Source: Alphaproteobacteria bacterium TMED109
GTDB lineage: Bacteria > Pseudomonadota > Alphaproteobacteria > TMED109
NCBI GenBank assembly: GCA_002171375.1
Contig: NHFK01000003.1
Location: 8,637-13,648 of the forward strand
Direction of reading: 5' to 3'
Length of the DNA: 5,012 nt
Position numbers and translations under genes: made by a program. Positions 1 through 5,012 of this stretch are shown here, in pieces; the first letter of the stretch is position 1, and every line of letters starts with the position of its first letter. The notes beneath the pieces were generated by a model, which saw only the letters and a program-made list of their open reading frames with translations, did no database searches and had not been told where the DNA came from.

Positions 1-182
1 TCTTCTACAGGATACAAACTGTCTCGATTCTGTTGAGATACCGCATGAGCTGTTTGCATAATCAAGTTTGAAGATATAGCTGCAAAACCCATGTTTTTTA
101 ATATTGTTCTTCTATTTAAAAATGTTTTTTCAGAAGTAATATTTTTATAAATATCCCACTCTTTATTTTTTTTAATAAGCAT
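1..182 (-). CDS. msrP: Protein-methionine-sulfoxide reductase catalytic subunit MsrP, N-terminal part (runs off the left edge)
   Basis: Sixty codons are visible, starting at the ATG at 182-180. The protein begins MLIKKNKEWDIYKNITSEKT and then has a twin-arginine signal: NRRTILKN (residues 23-30), a hydrophobic stretch (31-45) and a likely signal-peptidase site around AHA (45-47). The mature part starts with a polar segment and 'SLYPVE', which resembles the start of mature MsrP (YedY) proteins. MsrP carries a mononuclear Mo-molybdopterin cofactor, is exported folded by the Tat system, and reduces methionine sulfoxide in periplasmic proteins using electrons from the membrane haem protein MsrQ. 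The catalytic Cys and the Mo-binding fold lie outside the window, so identity rests on the N-terminus and the neighbour. A Shine-Dalgarno-like TAAGG sits 8 nt before the ATG and overlaps the stop codon of the upstream gene, so the two are probably translated from one mRNA. MsrQ would be expected beyond position 1, but this cannot be seen. Confidence 0.8.
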   Translation of the reverse strand, partial: MLIKKNKEWDIYKNITSEKTFLNRRTILKNMGFAAISSNLIMQTAHAVSQQNRDSLYPVE

Positions 183-189
183 AATTTAT

Positions 190-195
190 ACCTTA
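190..195 (-). promoter_or_regulatory. Ribosome binding site of msrP overlapping the stop codon of the upstream gene
   Basis: Read on the minus strand this is TAAGGT. Its TAA is the stop codon of the molybdopterin oxidoreductase and the AAGG is a Shine-Dalgarno core, 8 nt before the msrP ATG. The arrangement supports the chosen msrP start and suggests that translation of the two genes is coupled. Confidence 0.6.
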
Positions 196-2283
196 ATTCA
201 TATTTTTCGAATATGCTTTAATCCAAACTGACGTATCATGAAAAGCTGCTCCACCATTTGGAGGAACAGGATCTGAGCCTACTAGCGTATTAATTCCTTG
301 ATTTCCTATAAAGGCTTCACTTGGCCATATTCCTTCTACTACAACTACACCTTGCTGTAATCCTTCAAATGATTCTGTATGTAAAATTACTTTCCCTCTA
401 TCATTACCTAGTATCACTTCCATATTATCTAATAAATTTAATTTTTTTAAATCTGAAGGATGAATTTTAGCTCGAGGTTTTGCCTCTTTCTCTTTTGAGG
501 ATGCAGTCTCAGTAAAAGAACTATTTAAATAATTATGAGCAGGAGCCGTTACTAGCCGAAAAGGACATTTTTTAGAAACACTTTCTGTAGTATTTTGGTA
601 GTCTGGATATTTTGGCATTTGGCTGTAGTAAGGTCCAATTTTTTTCCAATCAGGTTTAAAGTGAAATTTTTTATCATCATGACCAAAACCATTTATAAAA
701 TGAGAGCTATTAAAATCAGGCTGCACATCTTTCCAACCATTTTGCTCTAAATCTAATAAACTTCCATGTTTTGAACTCTTTAAAGTAAAATCAATTATCT
801 CTCTTTCTGTCATTTTAAAACCTTTATGATGTGCACCTAATCTTTTAGCTAACTCCACTAAAACAAAATGATTTGATCTTGACTCTCCAACAGGAGAAAT
901 CAATTTGGGCCCAAATGTAATGTGTTGATGACCTCCAGCAATATATAAATCATCATGTTCAACAAATGTAGTTGCTGGTAAAATAATATCTGCATATTTT
1001 GCAGTTTCAGTCATAAATTGCTCATGAACACATACAAATAAATCATCTCTACTAAATCCTTTTCTAACAAGTGTACTCTCTGGAGAGACAATTAAAGGAT
1101 TAGTATTTTGGATAATCATCCCATATATATTTTGACCATTTTTTAGAGCATGTTTATCACCAGTTAGTATACTACCAATTCTCGACTGATCTAAAACTCT
1201 GATATTTTTATCTATTACATCTAAACCTTCTATTAAAGTTTTATCGATATTATAGATATCAGCATTTTTATAAAACGCCCCTCCTCCTTCATATTTCCAT
1301 TTCCCACAAACAGTGGAAAGTGAAACAACTGAATGCATCGCTGATGCTCCATTTCTCTGGCGAGCAAATCCATATCCTAATCTTGTATAAAGTCGTTTTG
1401 TTTTTCCAAATATTTTTCCAAATTCTTCAATTTCTTCAACAGATAAACCTGTAATATCTGAAGCCCATTTTGGAGTAAATTTTTTTACATGTGCTTCTAA
1501 TCCATTAGGGTCATCGGCATATTTATTCATATATTCTCTATCTGCATAATCATCTCTGAACATAATATGTATTAATGAACAGGCTAAAGCTCCATCAGTT
1601 CCAGGTTTAATTGCATAATGAATATCAGCCACTTTAGCTGTTCTATTTTTATATGGGTCAATAACAATTAGTTTAGCATTCCTATCTTTTCTGGCTTTTT
1701 GTATATGTTTCATTACATTAACTTGCGTAGATGCTGGATTACCTCCCCATACTAAAATAACATCGGCAACTGACATTTCTCTTGGATCTGGGCCTGTAAA
1801 CCTTCCAACACCAGCTTTAAAACCGCTATCAGTTATAGTATTGCATATCGTAGAATGTTGACCAGAATACTTTAAATCATGCCGTAATCTGTTAATTCCA
1901 TCTCTTTGAACTAAACCCATTGTACCTGCATAGTAATGAGGCCATATTGCTTCAGAACCATATTTTTGAGTAATTGACAAAAAATTATTAGCTACTTCAT
2001 CTAAAGCATTTTCCCATGTTATTTCTTTAAAATTATTAGATCCTTTATTACCAGTTCTAATTAGAGGTTTTTTTAGTCTATTTGGATGATGAGTTCTTTC
2101 AGAATATCTACTTACTTTTGCACACACTACTCCAGATGTATACGTATTCTTAGCTGCACCTCTAACTTTAAATATGTTTTTACTATCATGGCTAACCTCT
2201 AAAGCACAAGTACTAGGGCAATCATGAGGACAGGCACTAATTGATAAGCTATGATCTATTTCTTGTTTCATTTGCATAACCAT
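193..2283 (-). CDS. Molybdopterin-dependent oxidoreductase, DMSO reductase superfamily, substrate unknown
   Basis: A complete 696-residue protein of the Mo-bis-MGD (DMSO reductase/formate dehydrogenase) superfamily, COG0243-like. An N-terminal Mo4Fe4S domain has the pattern C18-x3-C22-x3-C26-x27-C54 (ACPHDCPSTC ... VVCAKV), expected to bind one [4Fe-4S] cluster. Cys147 in STICNTITDSG lies where the family places the protein ligand to molybdenum. Cofactor-binding segments follow: VWGGNPASTQ (178-187), VIDPYKNRTAKVADI (207-221) with IKPGTDGALA (225-234), and METAKYADIILPATT-type residues at 424-439. The molybdopterin-dinucleotide-binding domain occupies about 572-692 and ends in NGGAAFHDTSVW. 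There is no Tat or Sec signal, so a cytoplasmic location is likely, and no partner Fe-S or membrane subunit is encoded beside it. It resembles the single-subunit 'molybdopterin oxidoreductase family' proteins common in Alphaproteobacteria, whose substrate I do not know. Mets at residues 1, 3 and 5 are all possible starts; none has a clear ribosome binding site. It is followed 10 bp later by msrP. Confidence 0.92.
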   Translation of the reverse strand: MVMQMKQEIDHSLSISACPHDCPSTCALEVSHDSKNIFKVRGAAKNTYTSGVVCAKVSRYSERTHHPNRLKKPLIRTGNKGSNNFKEITWENALDEVANNFLSITQKYGSEAIWPHYYAGTMGLVQRDGINRLRHDLKYSGQHSTICNTITDSGFKAGVGRFTGPDPREMSVADVILVWGGNPASTQVNVMKHIQKARKDRNAKLIVIDPYKNRTAKVADIHYAIKPGTDGALACSLIHIMFRDDYADREYMNKYADDPNGLEAHVKKFTPKWASDITGLSVEEIEEFGKIFGKTKRLYTRLGYGFARQRNGASAMHSVVSLSTVCGKWKYEGGGAFYKNADIYNIDKTLIEGLDVIDKNIRVLDQSRIGSILTGDKHALKNGQNIYGMIIQNTNPLIVSPESTLVRKGFSRDDLFVCVHEQFMTETAKYADIILPATTFVEHDDLYIAGGHQHITFGPKLISPVGESRSNHFVLVELAKRLGAHHKGFKMTEREIIDFTLKSSKHGSLLDLEQNGWKDVQPDFNSSHFINGFGHDDKKFHFKPDWKKIGPYYSQMPKYPDYQNTTESVSKKCPFRLVTAPAHNYLNSSFTETASSKEKEAKPRAKIHPSDLKKLNLLDNMEVILGNDRGKVILHTESFEGLQQGVVVVEGIWPSEAFIGNQGINTLVGSDPVPPNGGAAFHDTSVWIKAYSKNMN

Positions 2284-2293
2284 TAATTAAGTA

Positions 2294-2313
2294 AATAATA
2301 TTTAAATATTATT
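2294..2313. repeat. Perfect 20-bp A/T palindrome in the leader of the molybdopterin oxidoreductase gene
   Basis: The sequence AATAATATTTAAATATTATT is identical to its own reverse complement over all 20 bases. It ends 10 bp upstream of the ATG at 2283 (minus strand). It contains no G or C, so as an RNA hairpin it would be weak, and it is not followed by a U-tract. A protein-binding operator is possible; chance in such AT-rich DNA is also possible, because A/T-only palindromes arise easily. Confidence 0.4.
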
Positions 2314-2324
2314 ATGCACAATAA
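2309..2324. promoter_or_regulatory. Possible operator: 16-bp near-palindrome around the predicted transcription start
   Basis: TTATTATGCACAATAA reads as an inverted repeat with one mismatched pair (2314/2319) around a TGCA centre. It lies where transcription from the -10 box at 2327-2332 would begin (minus strand), and it overlaps the 20-bp palindrome. A repressor bound here could block initiation. No regulator family is assigned because the sequence does not match a box I can name with confidence. Confidence 0.3.
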
Positions 2325-2326
2325 CG

Positions 2327-2332
2327 ATTATA
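2327..2332 (-). promoter_or_regulatory. Candidate -10 box for the molybdopterin oxidoreductase-msrP operon
   Basis: On the minus strand this reads TATAAT, a full match to the sigma-70 -10 consensus, 43 bp upstream of the ATG at 2283. At a 17-bp spacer the -35 position (2350-2355) reads TTAAGT, which matches TTGACA at only three positions and lies inside the last codons of the aminotransferase gene. The weak -35 suggests either an activator or a chance hexamer in AT-rich DNA. If it is real, the Mo genes can be transcribed independently of the aminotransferase upstream. Confidence 0.35.
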
Positions 2333-2346
2333 AAAAAAACTAAATA

Positions 2347-3561
2347 TTAACTTAATTGTTCACATGCTTTTTTAATTCTTTTACATGCTTCTTCTAAGAT
2401 AGAATCAGAAGTAGCATAAGAAATTCTAAAAAATGGATCAGCACCAAAAGCACTACCTGGAACTACGGCAACGCCTTCAGATTCAAGCAAATATGAGGAA
2501 AAATCTATAGAATTTTCAATTACTTTTCCGCTAGTTAATGCTTTTCCTATGACTCCAGAACAAGAAGGATAAACATAAAATGCCCCTGAAGGTTTAAGAC
2601 ACGACAACCCATTACAATTATTTAACATATCAACAACCATATCTCTTCTAATTCTGAATTTATCATTTCTTTCTGATAAAAATTCTTCAGGCCCCTCAAG
2701 AGCTGCTAAAGCAGCAGCTTGACTTATAGAAGAAGGATTGGATGTGGACTGTGACTGTAATTTTGCCATTGACGAAATTAACTCTTTAGGTCCGCCAGCA
2801 TACCCAATTCTCCAACCTGTCATAGCATAAGCCTTTGAAACTCCGTTTACAGTTAAAATTCTATCTTTAAGAGCTGGAACAACCTCTGCAAGCGAATAAA
2901 ATTTAAAATCATCATAAATAATTTTTTCATATATATCATCTGACATAATAAATATGTTTTCATGATTTAATAATAAATTTCCTAAATCTTCTAGCTCGCT
3001 CTTAGTATACGAAGAACCAGTAGGGTTAGAAGGTGAATTAATTATAATCCATTTAGTTTTATCAGATATTTTATTTTTAATATCATCAGGTATTACTTTA
3101 AAATTATTACTTTCTTTACCTTCTACTATAATGGGTATACCCCCAGCTAAAGCCACCATATCAGGATAAGAAACCCAATAAGGAGATGGAATAATTACTT
3201 CATCTCCTGGGTTTATTGATGACATAAGTGCATTATATAACACCTGTTTTCCTCCAACTGAGACAATAATTTCATCCATATTATATTCAATATTATTATC
3301 TTTAGAAAATTTATTTACTATTGCTTTTTTTAAAGCAGGTGTTCCATCGACAGCCGTATATTTAGTTTCTCCATTTTTAATGGCCGTAATAGCTGCATTT
3401 TTAATATGATCAGGAGTATCAAAATCAGGCTCACCTGCTCCTAAACCTATTACGTCTTTTCCTGCAGCCTTCATTTCAGCTGCCAGCTTAGTAACAGCCA
3501 TAGTAGGCGATGGTTTAATAAGTGACATCCTTTCAGCAATTAAACTATTTATTTTACTCAT
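2347..3561 (-). CDS. aatA: Aspartate aminotransferase, class I, Rhizobium/Thermus type (possibly also prephenate aminotransferase)
   Basis: A complete 404-residue cytoplasmic PLP enzyme that should move the amino group between aspartate and 2-oxoglutarate. Its length and sequence follow Rhizobium AatA closely from KPSPTMAV (16-23) to the C-terminus. Visible landmarks: GLGAGEPDFDTP (39-50), the PLP-phosphate-binding GGK (103-105), the ring-stacking aromatic in PYWVSYP (127-133, Trp129), NSPSNPTG (175-182, with Asn179), SDDIYE (207-212, with Asp208 contacting the PLP nitrogen and Tyr211), the Schiff-base lysine Lys243 in VSKAYAMTGWR, and Arg379 in FRISYA for the substrate alpha-carboxylate. No key residue is missing. 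Some members of this Ibeta subgroup also transaminate prephenate to arogenate for tyrosine/phenylalanine synthesis; this cannot be decided by eye. The ATG at 3561 has a GAGAG-like ribosome binding site 9 nt upstream. It is transcribed away from a second aminotransferase gene across a 126-bp gap; the Mo oxidoreductase follows 63 bp downstream on the same strand. Confidence 0.93.
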   Translation of the reverse strand: MSKINSLIAERMSLIKPSPTMAVTKLAAEMKAAGKDVIGLGAGEPDFDTPDHIKNAAITAIKNGETKYTAVDGTPALKKAIVNKFSKDNNIEYNMDEIIVSVGGKQVLYNALMSSINPGDEVIIPSPYWVSYPDMVALAGGIPIIVEGKESNNFKVIPDDIKNKISDKTKWIIINSPSNPTGSSYTKSELEDLGNLLLNHENIFIMSDDIYEKIIYDDFKFYSLAEVVPALKDRILTVNGVSKAYAMTGWRIGYAGGPKELISSMAKLQSQSTSNPSSISQAAALAALEGPEEFLSERNDKFRIRRDMVVDMLNNCNGLSCLKPSGAFYVYPSCSGVIGKALTSGKVIENSIDFSSYLLESEGVAVVPGSAFGADPFFRISYATSDSILEEACKRIKKACEQLS

Positions 3562-3590
3562 TATATTTTTCTCTCAAGCAAATTGATGTT

Positions 3591-3604
3591 TAATAAAAAT
3601 TTAT
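3591..3604. repeat. 14-bp direct repeat, copy 1
   Basis: TAATAAAAATTTAT occurs here and again, identically, at 3660-3673, 69 bp apart. This copy lies 29 bp upstream of the aspartate aminotransferase start and overlaps its candidate -10. The low complexity means chance cannot be excluded. Confidence 0.35.
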
Positions 3605-3659
3605 TTTAAGTTATAAATATATTTATATGTCTAAATTCATTTAAAATGTAAATATAATA

Positions 3660-3673
3660 TAATAAAAATTTAT
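3660..3673. repeat. 14-bp direct repeat, copy 2
   Basis: Identical to the copy at 3591-3604. It begins inside the second TATAAT hexamer and ends 14 bp before the TTG start of the plus-strand aminotransferase. The two copies bracket the divergent promoter core. Confidence 0.35.
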
Positions 3674-3675
3674 GA

Positions 3676-3680
3676 AAGAG
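3676..3680 (+). promoter_or_regulatory. Ribosome binding site supporting a TTG start
   Basis: AAGAG lies 7 nt before the TTG at 3688. The alternative in-frame ATG at 3715 is preceded by TTATCAAATTTCCGAAAAT, which has no purine-rich Shine-Dalgarno core, so the TTG is the better start. Confidence 0.5.
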
Positions 3681-3687
3681 ATTAATT

Positions 3688-4872
3688 TTGTCGAGTTATC
3701 AAATTTCCGAAAATATGAATAATTTAGGTACAGAGAATGCATTTGTTGTGCTTGCTAGAGCTGCAGAACTTGAGAGACAAGGTCATAAAGTTATAAATTT
3801 AGGAATAGGACAACCTGATTTTAAAACTGCTGACCATATTGTTGAAGCAGCGGTTAAAGCTCTTAAAGATGGTCACCATGGGTATACACCTGGCAATGGA
3901 ATATTAGAACTTAGAGAAGCTGTTGCATTAGATATTTTTAAAAGACATAAGGTTAATATAAATCCCGATCAAGTTGTAGTTGTGCCCGGCGGTAAAGTAA
4001 CAATGTGGCATTGCATATTAATGTTTGGAGGAAATGGAAAAGAAATACTGTATCCTAATCCTGGGTTTCCTATTTATGAGAGTGCAATAAAATTTTCTGG
4101 CGCTAAAGCAGTTCCAATTCCACTACTTGAGAAGACTAACTTTTCTTTTGATCCCGAGGAAACTATTTCATTGATAAATGAAAAAACAAGTTTAGTAATT
4201 ATAAATTCTCCAGCAAATCCAACCGGAGGAATGATTAAAAAAGAATTATTAGATATACTTGTAAAAAAACTAGAAGATTTTCCTAATGTAAGTATTCTAT
4301 CAGATGAAATATATTCACATATTCTATATGATAGTGATTTTCACTCAATGTTAAATTATAAATCTATTTTAGATAGATTAATTATCTTAGATGGTTGGTC
4401 TAAAACATATGCTATGACAGGATGGAGAATAGGTTATGGAATATGGCCTCTCAAATTAGCTGATAAAGCAACCAGGTTAAATATTAATTCTGTATCATGC
4501 ACTAATGCTGCTACTCAGTATGCGGCTATTGAGGCTTTAAATGGGCCACAAAACCAAGTAGAAAATATGATAAAAGAGTTTAGTAAAAGAAAAGATTTGA
4601 TCGTTAAAAAAACTAATCAAATTCCTGGTATGCAGTCGCAAATGCCTGAAGGTGCCTTTTATACCATGCCTAATATTACTGGGACCAAATTGTCTTCTAA
4701 AGAAATGGAAACTCTCCTATTAGAAGAATTAAAAGTTGCAACTGTTGCAGGGACTAGCTTTGGAAAATACGGAGAGGGCTATATAAGGTTTTCATACGCA
4801 AATTCCCAAGAAAATATTATAGAGGCGTTAGATAGAATTCATGAATATGCTATAGAAAATAAATGGGGATAA
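3688..4872 (+). CDS. Class I/II PLP-dependent aminotransferase, substrate uncertain
   Basis: A complete 394-residue fold-type I aminotransferase. Visible landmarks: LGTENAFVVLARA (13-25), INLGIGQPDF (36-45), GYTPGNGILELREAV (65-79), the PLP-phosphate-binding GGK (101-103), PNPGFPIYES (123-132), NSPANPTG (173-180, with Asn177), SDEIYS (205-210, Asp206 and Tyr209), the Schiff-base lysine Lys239 in WSKTYAMTGWR, and Arg367 in YIRFSYA for the substrate carboxylate. All catalytic residues are present. It is a distant paralogue of the neighbouring aspartate aminotransferase but differs at the cofactor-stacking loop (PGFPIY instead of PYWVSY), so its amino-acid substrate may differ; aspartate, an aromatic amino acid or alanine are all possible. 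Annotation pipelines would probably call it 'aspartate aminotransferase', which the sequence does not prove. The start is TTG, chosen for its ribosome binding site; starting at ATG 3715 would remove nine residues and still leave the whole GTENAF domain. The gene is followed 18 bp later by uvrB on the same strand. Confidence 0.9.
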   Translation: MSSYQISENMNNLGTENAFVVLARAAELERQGHKVINLGIGQPDFKTADHIVEAAVKALKDGHHGYTPGNGILELREAVALDIFKRHKVNINPDQVVVVPGGKVTMWHCILMFGGNGKEILYPNPGFPIYESAIKFSGAKAVPIPLLEKTNFSFDPEETISLINEKTSLVIINSPANPTGGMIKKELLDILVKKLEDFPNVSILSDEIYSHILYDSDFHSMLNYKSILDRLIILDGWSKTYAMTGWRIGYGIWPLKLADKATRLNINSVSCTNAATQYAAIEALNGPQNQVENMIKEFSKRKDLIVKKTNQIPGMQSQMPEGAFYTMPNITGTKLSSKEMETLLLEELKVATVAGTSFGKYGEGYIRFSYANSQENIIEALDRIHEYAIENKWG

Positions 4873-4890
4873 CTTATATAAATATATAAA

Positions 4891-5012
4891 ATGGATATTT
4901 CAAAAAAATTCAAAATTATATCTGATTTTATGCCTTCAGGCGATCAACCTGAAGCTATAAAAAAATTAAGTGAAGGTTTAAACAATAATGATTTTAATCA
5001 AGTTTTGCTTGG
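4891..5012 (+). CDS. uvrB: Excinuclease ABC subunit B, N-terminal part (runs off the right edge)
   Basis: Forty codons are visible: the protein starts [20 protein letters not shown], continues [10 protein letters not shown] and ends at QVLLG, just before the Walker A loop expected in the next residues. [15 protein letters not shown] is the hallmark start of UvrB, the DNA-damage-verifying helicase-like subunit of UvrABC nucleotide excision repair. The ATG is the first start after an in-frame stop at 4879-4881. No Shine-Dalgarno sequence is visible in the A/T-only spacer. No terminator separates it from the aminotransferase gene 18 bp upstream, so read-through transcription is likely. I see no recognisable LexA box in front of it. 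Confidence 0.95.
   Translation, partial: MDISKKFKIISDFMPSGDQPEAIKKLSEGLNNNDFNQVLL

Larger units (their letters stand above)
3562..3687. promoter_or_regulatory. Divergent promoter region between two aminotransferase genes
   Basis: This 126-bp region is nearly all A/T and must carry the start signals for both flanking genes. For the plus strand, two overlapping TATAAT hexamers (3653-3658 and 3658-3663) are good -10 candidates, with only a weak -35 (TTCATT at 3636-3641, 16 bp before the second). For the minus strand, TAGACA (3628-3633) matches the -35 consensus at five of six bases, with TAAAAT (3603-3608) as a possible -10 at a long 19-bp spacing. The exact minus-strand promoter is uncertain. 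Confidence 0.5.

Noticed and set aside
2269..2283. A signal peptide or alternative start for the Mo oxidoreductase from the Met-Val-Met-Gln-Met N-terminus
   Set aside because: There is no twin-arginine motif or hydrophobic stretch before the first cluster cysteine at residue 18, so any of the three Met starts gives a non-exported protein.
2332..2339. Run of eight A (eight T on the minus strand) just after the aspartate aminotransferase stop, as an intrinsic terminator
   Set aside because: No stable GC-containing stem precedes it on the minus strand; only a tiny ATTAA-G-TTAAT inverted repeat is present, with a loop too short to form a hairpin. A T-run alone is expected in DNA this AT-rich.
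3672..3722. Short ORF starting with ATG (MKEINFVELSNFRKYE), overlapping the start of the plus-strand aminotransferase in another frame
   Set aside because: It has no ribosome binding site of its own, contains the AAGAG used by the TTG start, and has no run of regulatory codons typical of an attenuator leader.
4874..4889. Inverted repeat TTATATA-AA-TATATAA between the aminotransferase and uvrB
   Set aside because: A two-base loop and A/T-only arms cannot make a stable hairpin, and there is no U-tract; TA repeats are expected by composition here.

Overview
The window is a compact, very AT-rich bacterial chromosome segment with five genes: two complete molybdenum/PLP-type genes and a truncated one on the minus strand, and one complete plus one truncated gene on the plus strand. 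The Rhizobium-type aspartate aminotransferase, an MsrP-like N-terminus and the short spacers point to a streamlined alphaproteobacterium, probably a marine SAR11-, HIMB59- or AEGEAN-169-like lineage. This placement is inferred from protein resemblance and base composition read by eye; there is no rRNA or other strong marker in the window.

Layout. Positions 1-182 (minus) hold the first 60 codons of msrP, the Tat-exported molybdoenzyme that repairs methionine sulfoxide in periplasmic proteins. It starts 10 bp after a complete cytoplasmic-type molybdopterin/[4Fe-4S] oxidoreductase of unknown substrate (193-2283, minus). A 63-bp gap with a consensus -10 box and two overlapping palindromes separates that gene from a class I aspartate aminotransferase of the Rhizobium/Thermus type (2347-3561, minus). 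A 126-bp divergent intergenic region follows. A second, distantly related class I aminotransferase reads rightward from a TTG start (3688-4872, plus). The window ends in the first 40 codons of uvrB (4891 onward, plus).

How the genes work together. The two Mo genes are almost certainly co-transcribed and both need molybdopterin, although they belong to different Mo-enzyme families and act in different compartments. The two aminotransferases share one promoter region and may be co-regulated, but sequence alone does not show a common pathway. The aminotransferase-uvrB pair is tightly spaced and probably forms a transcription unit without an obvious functional link. I see no mobile element, CRISPR array, tRNA or rRNA. 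Nothing in the window amounts to a clearly new system; the most open questions are the substrate of the molybdenum oxidoreductase and the control of its promoter.
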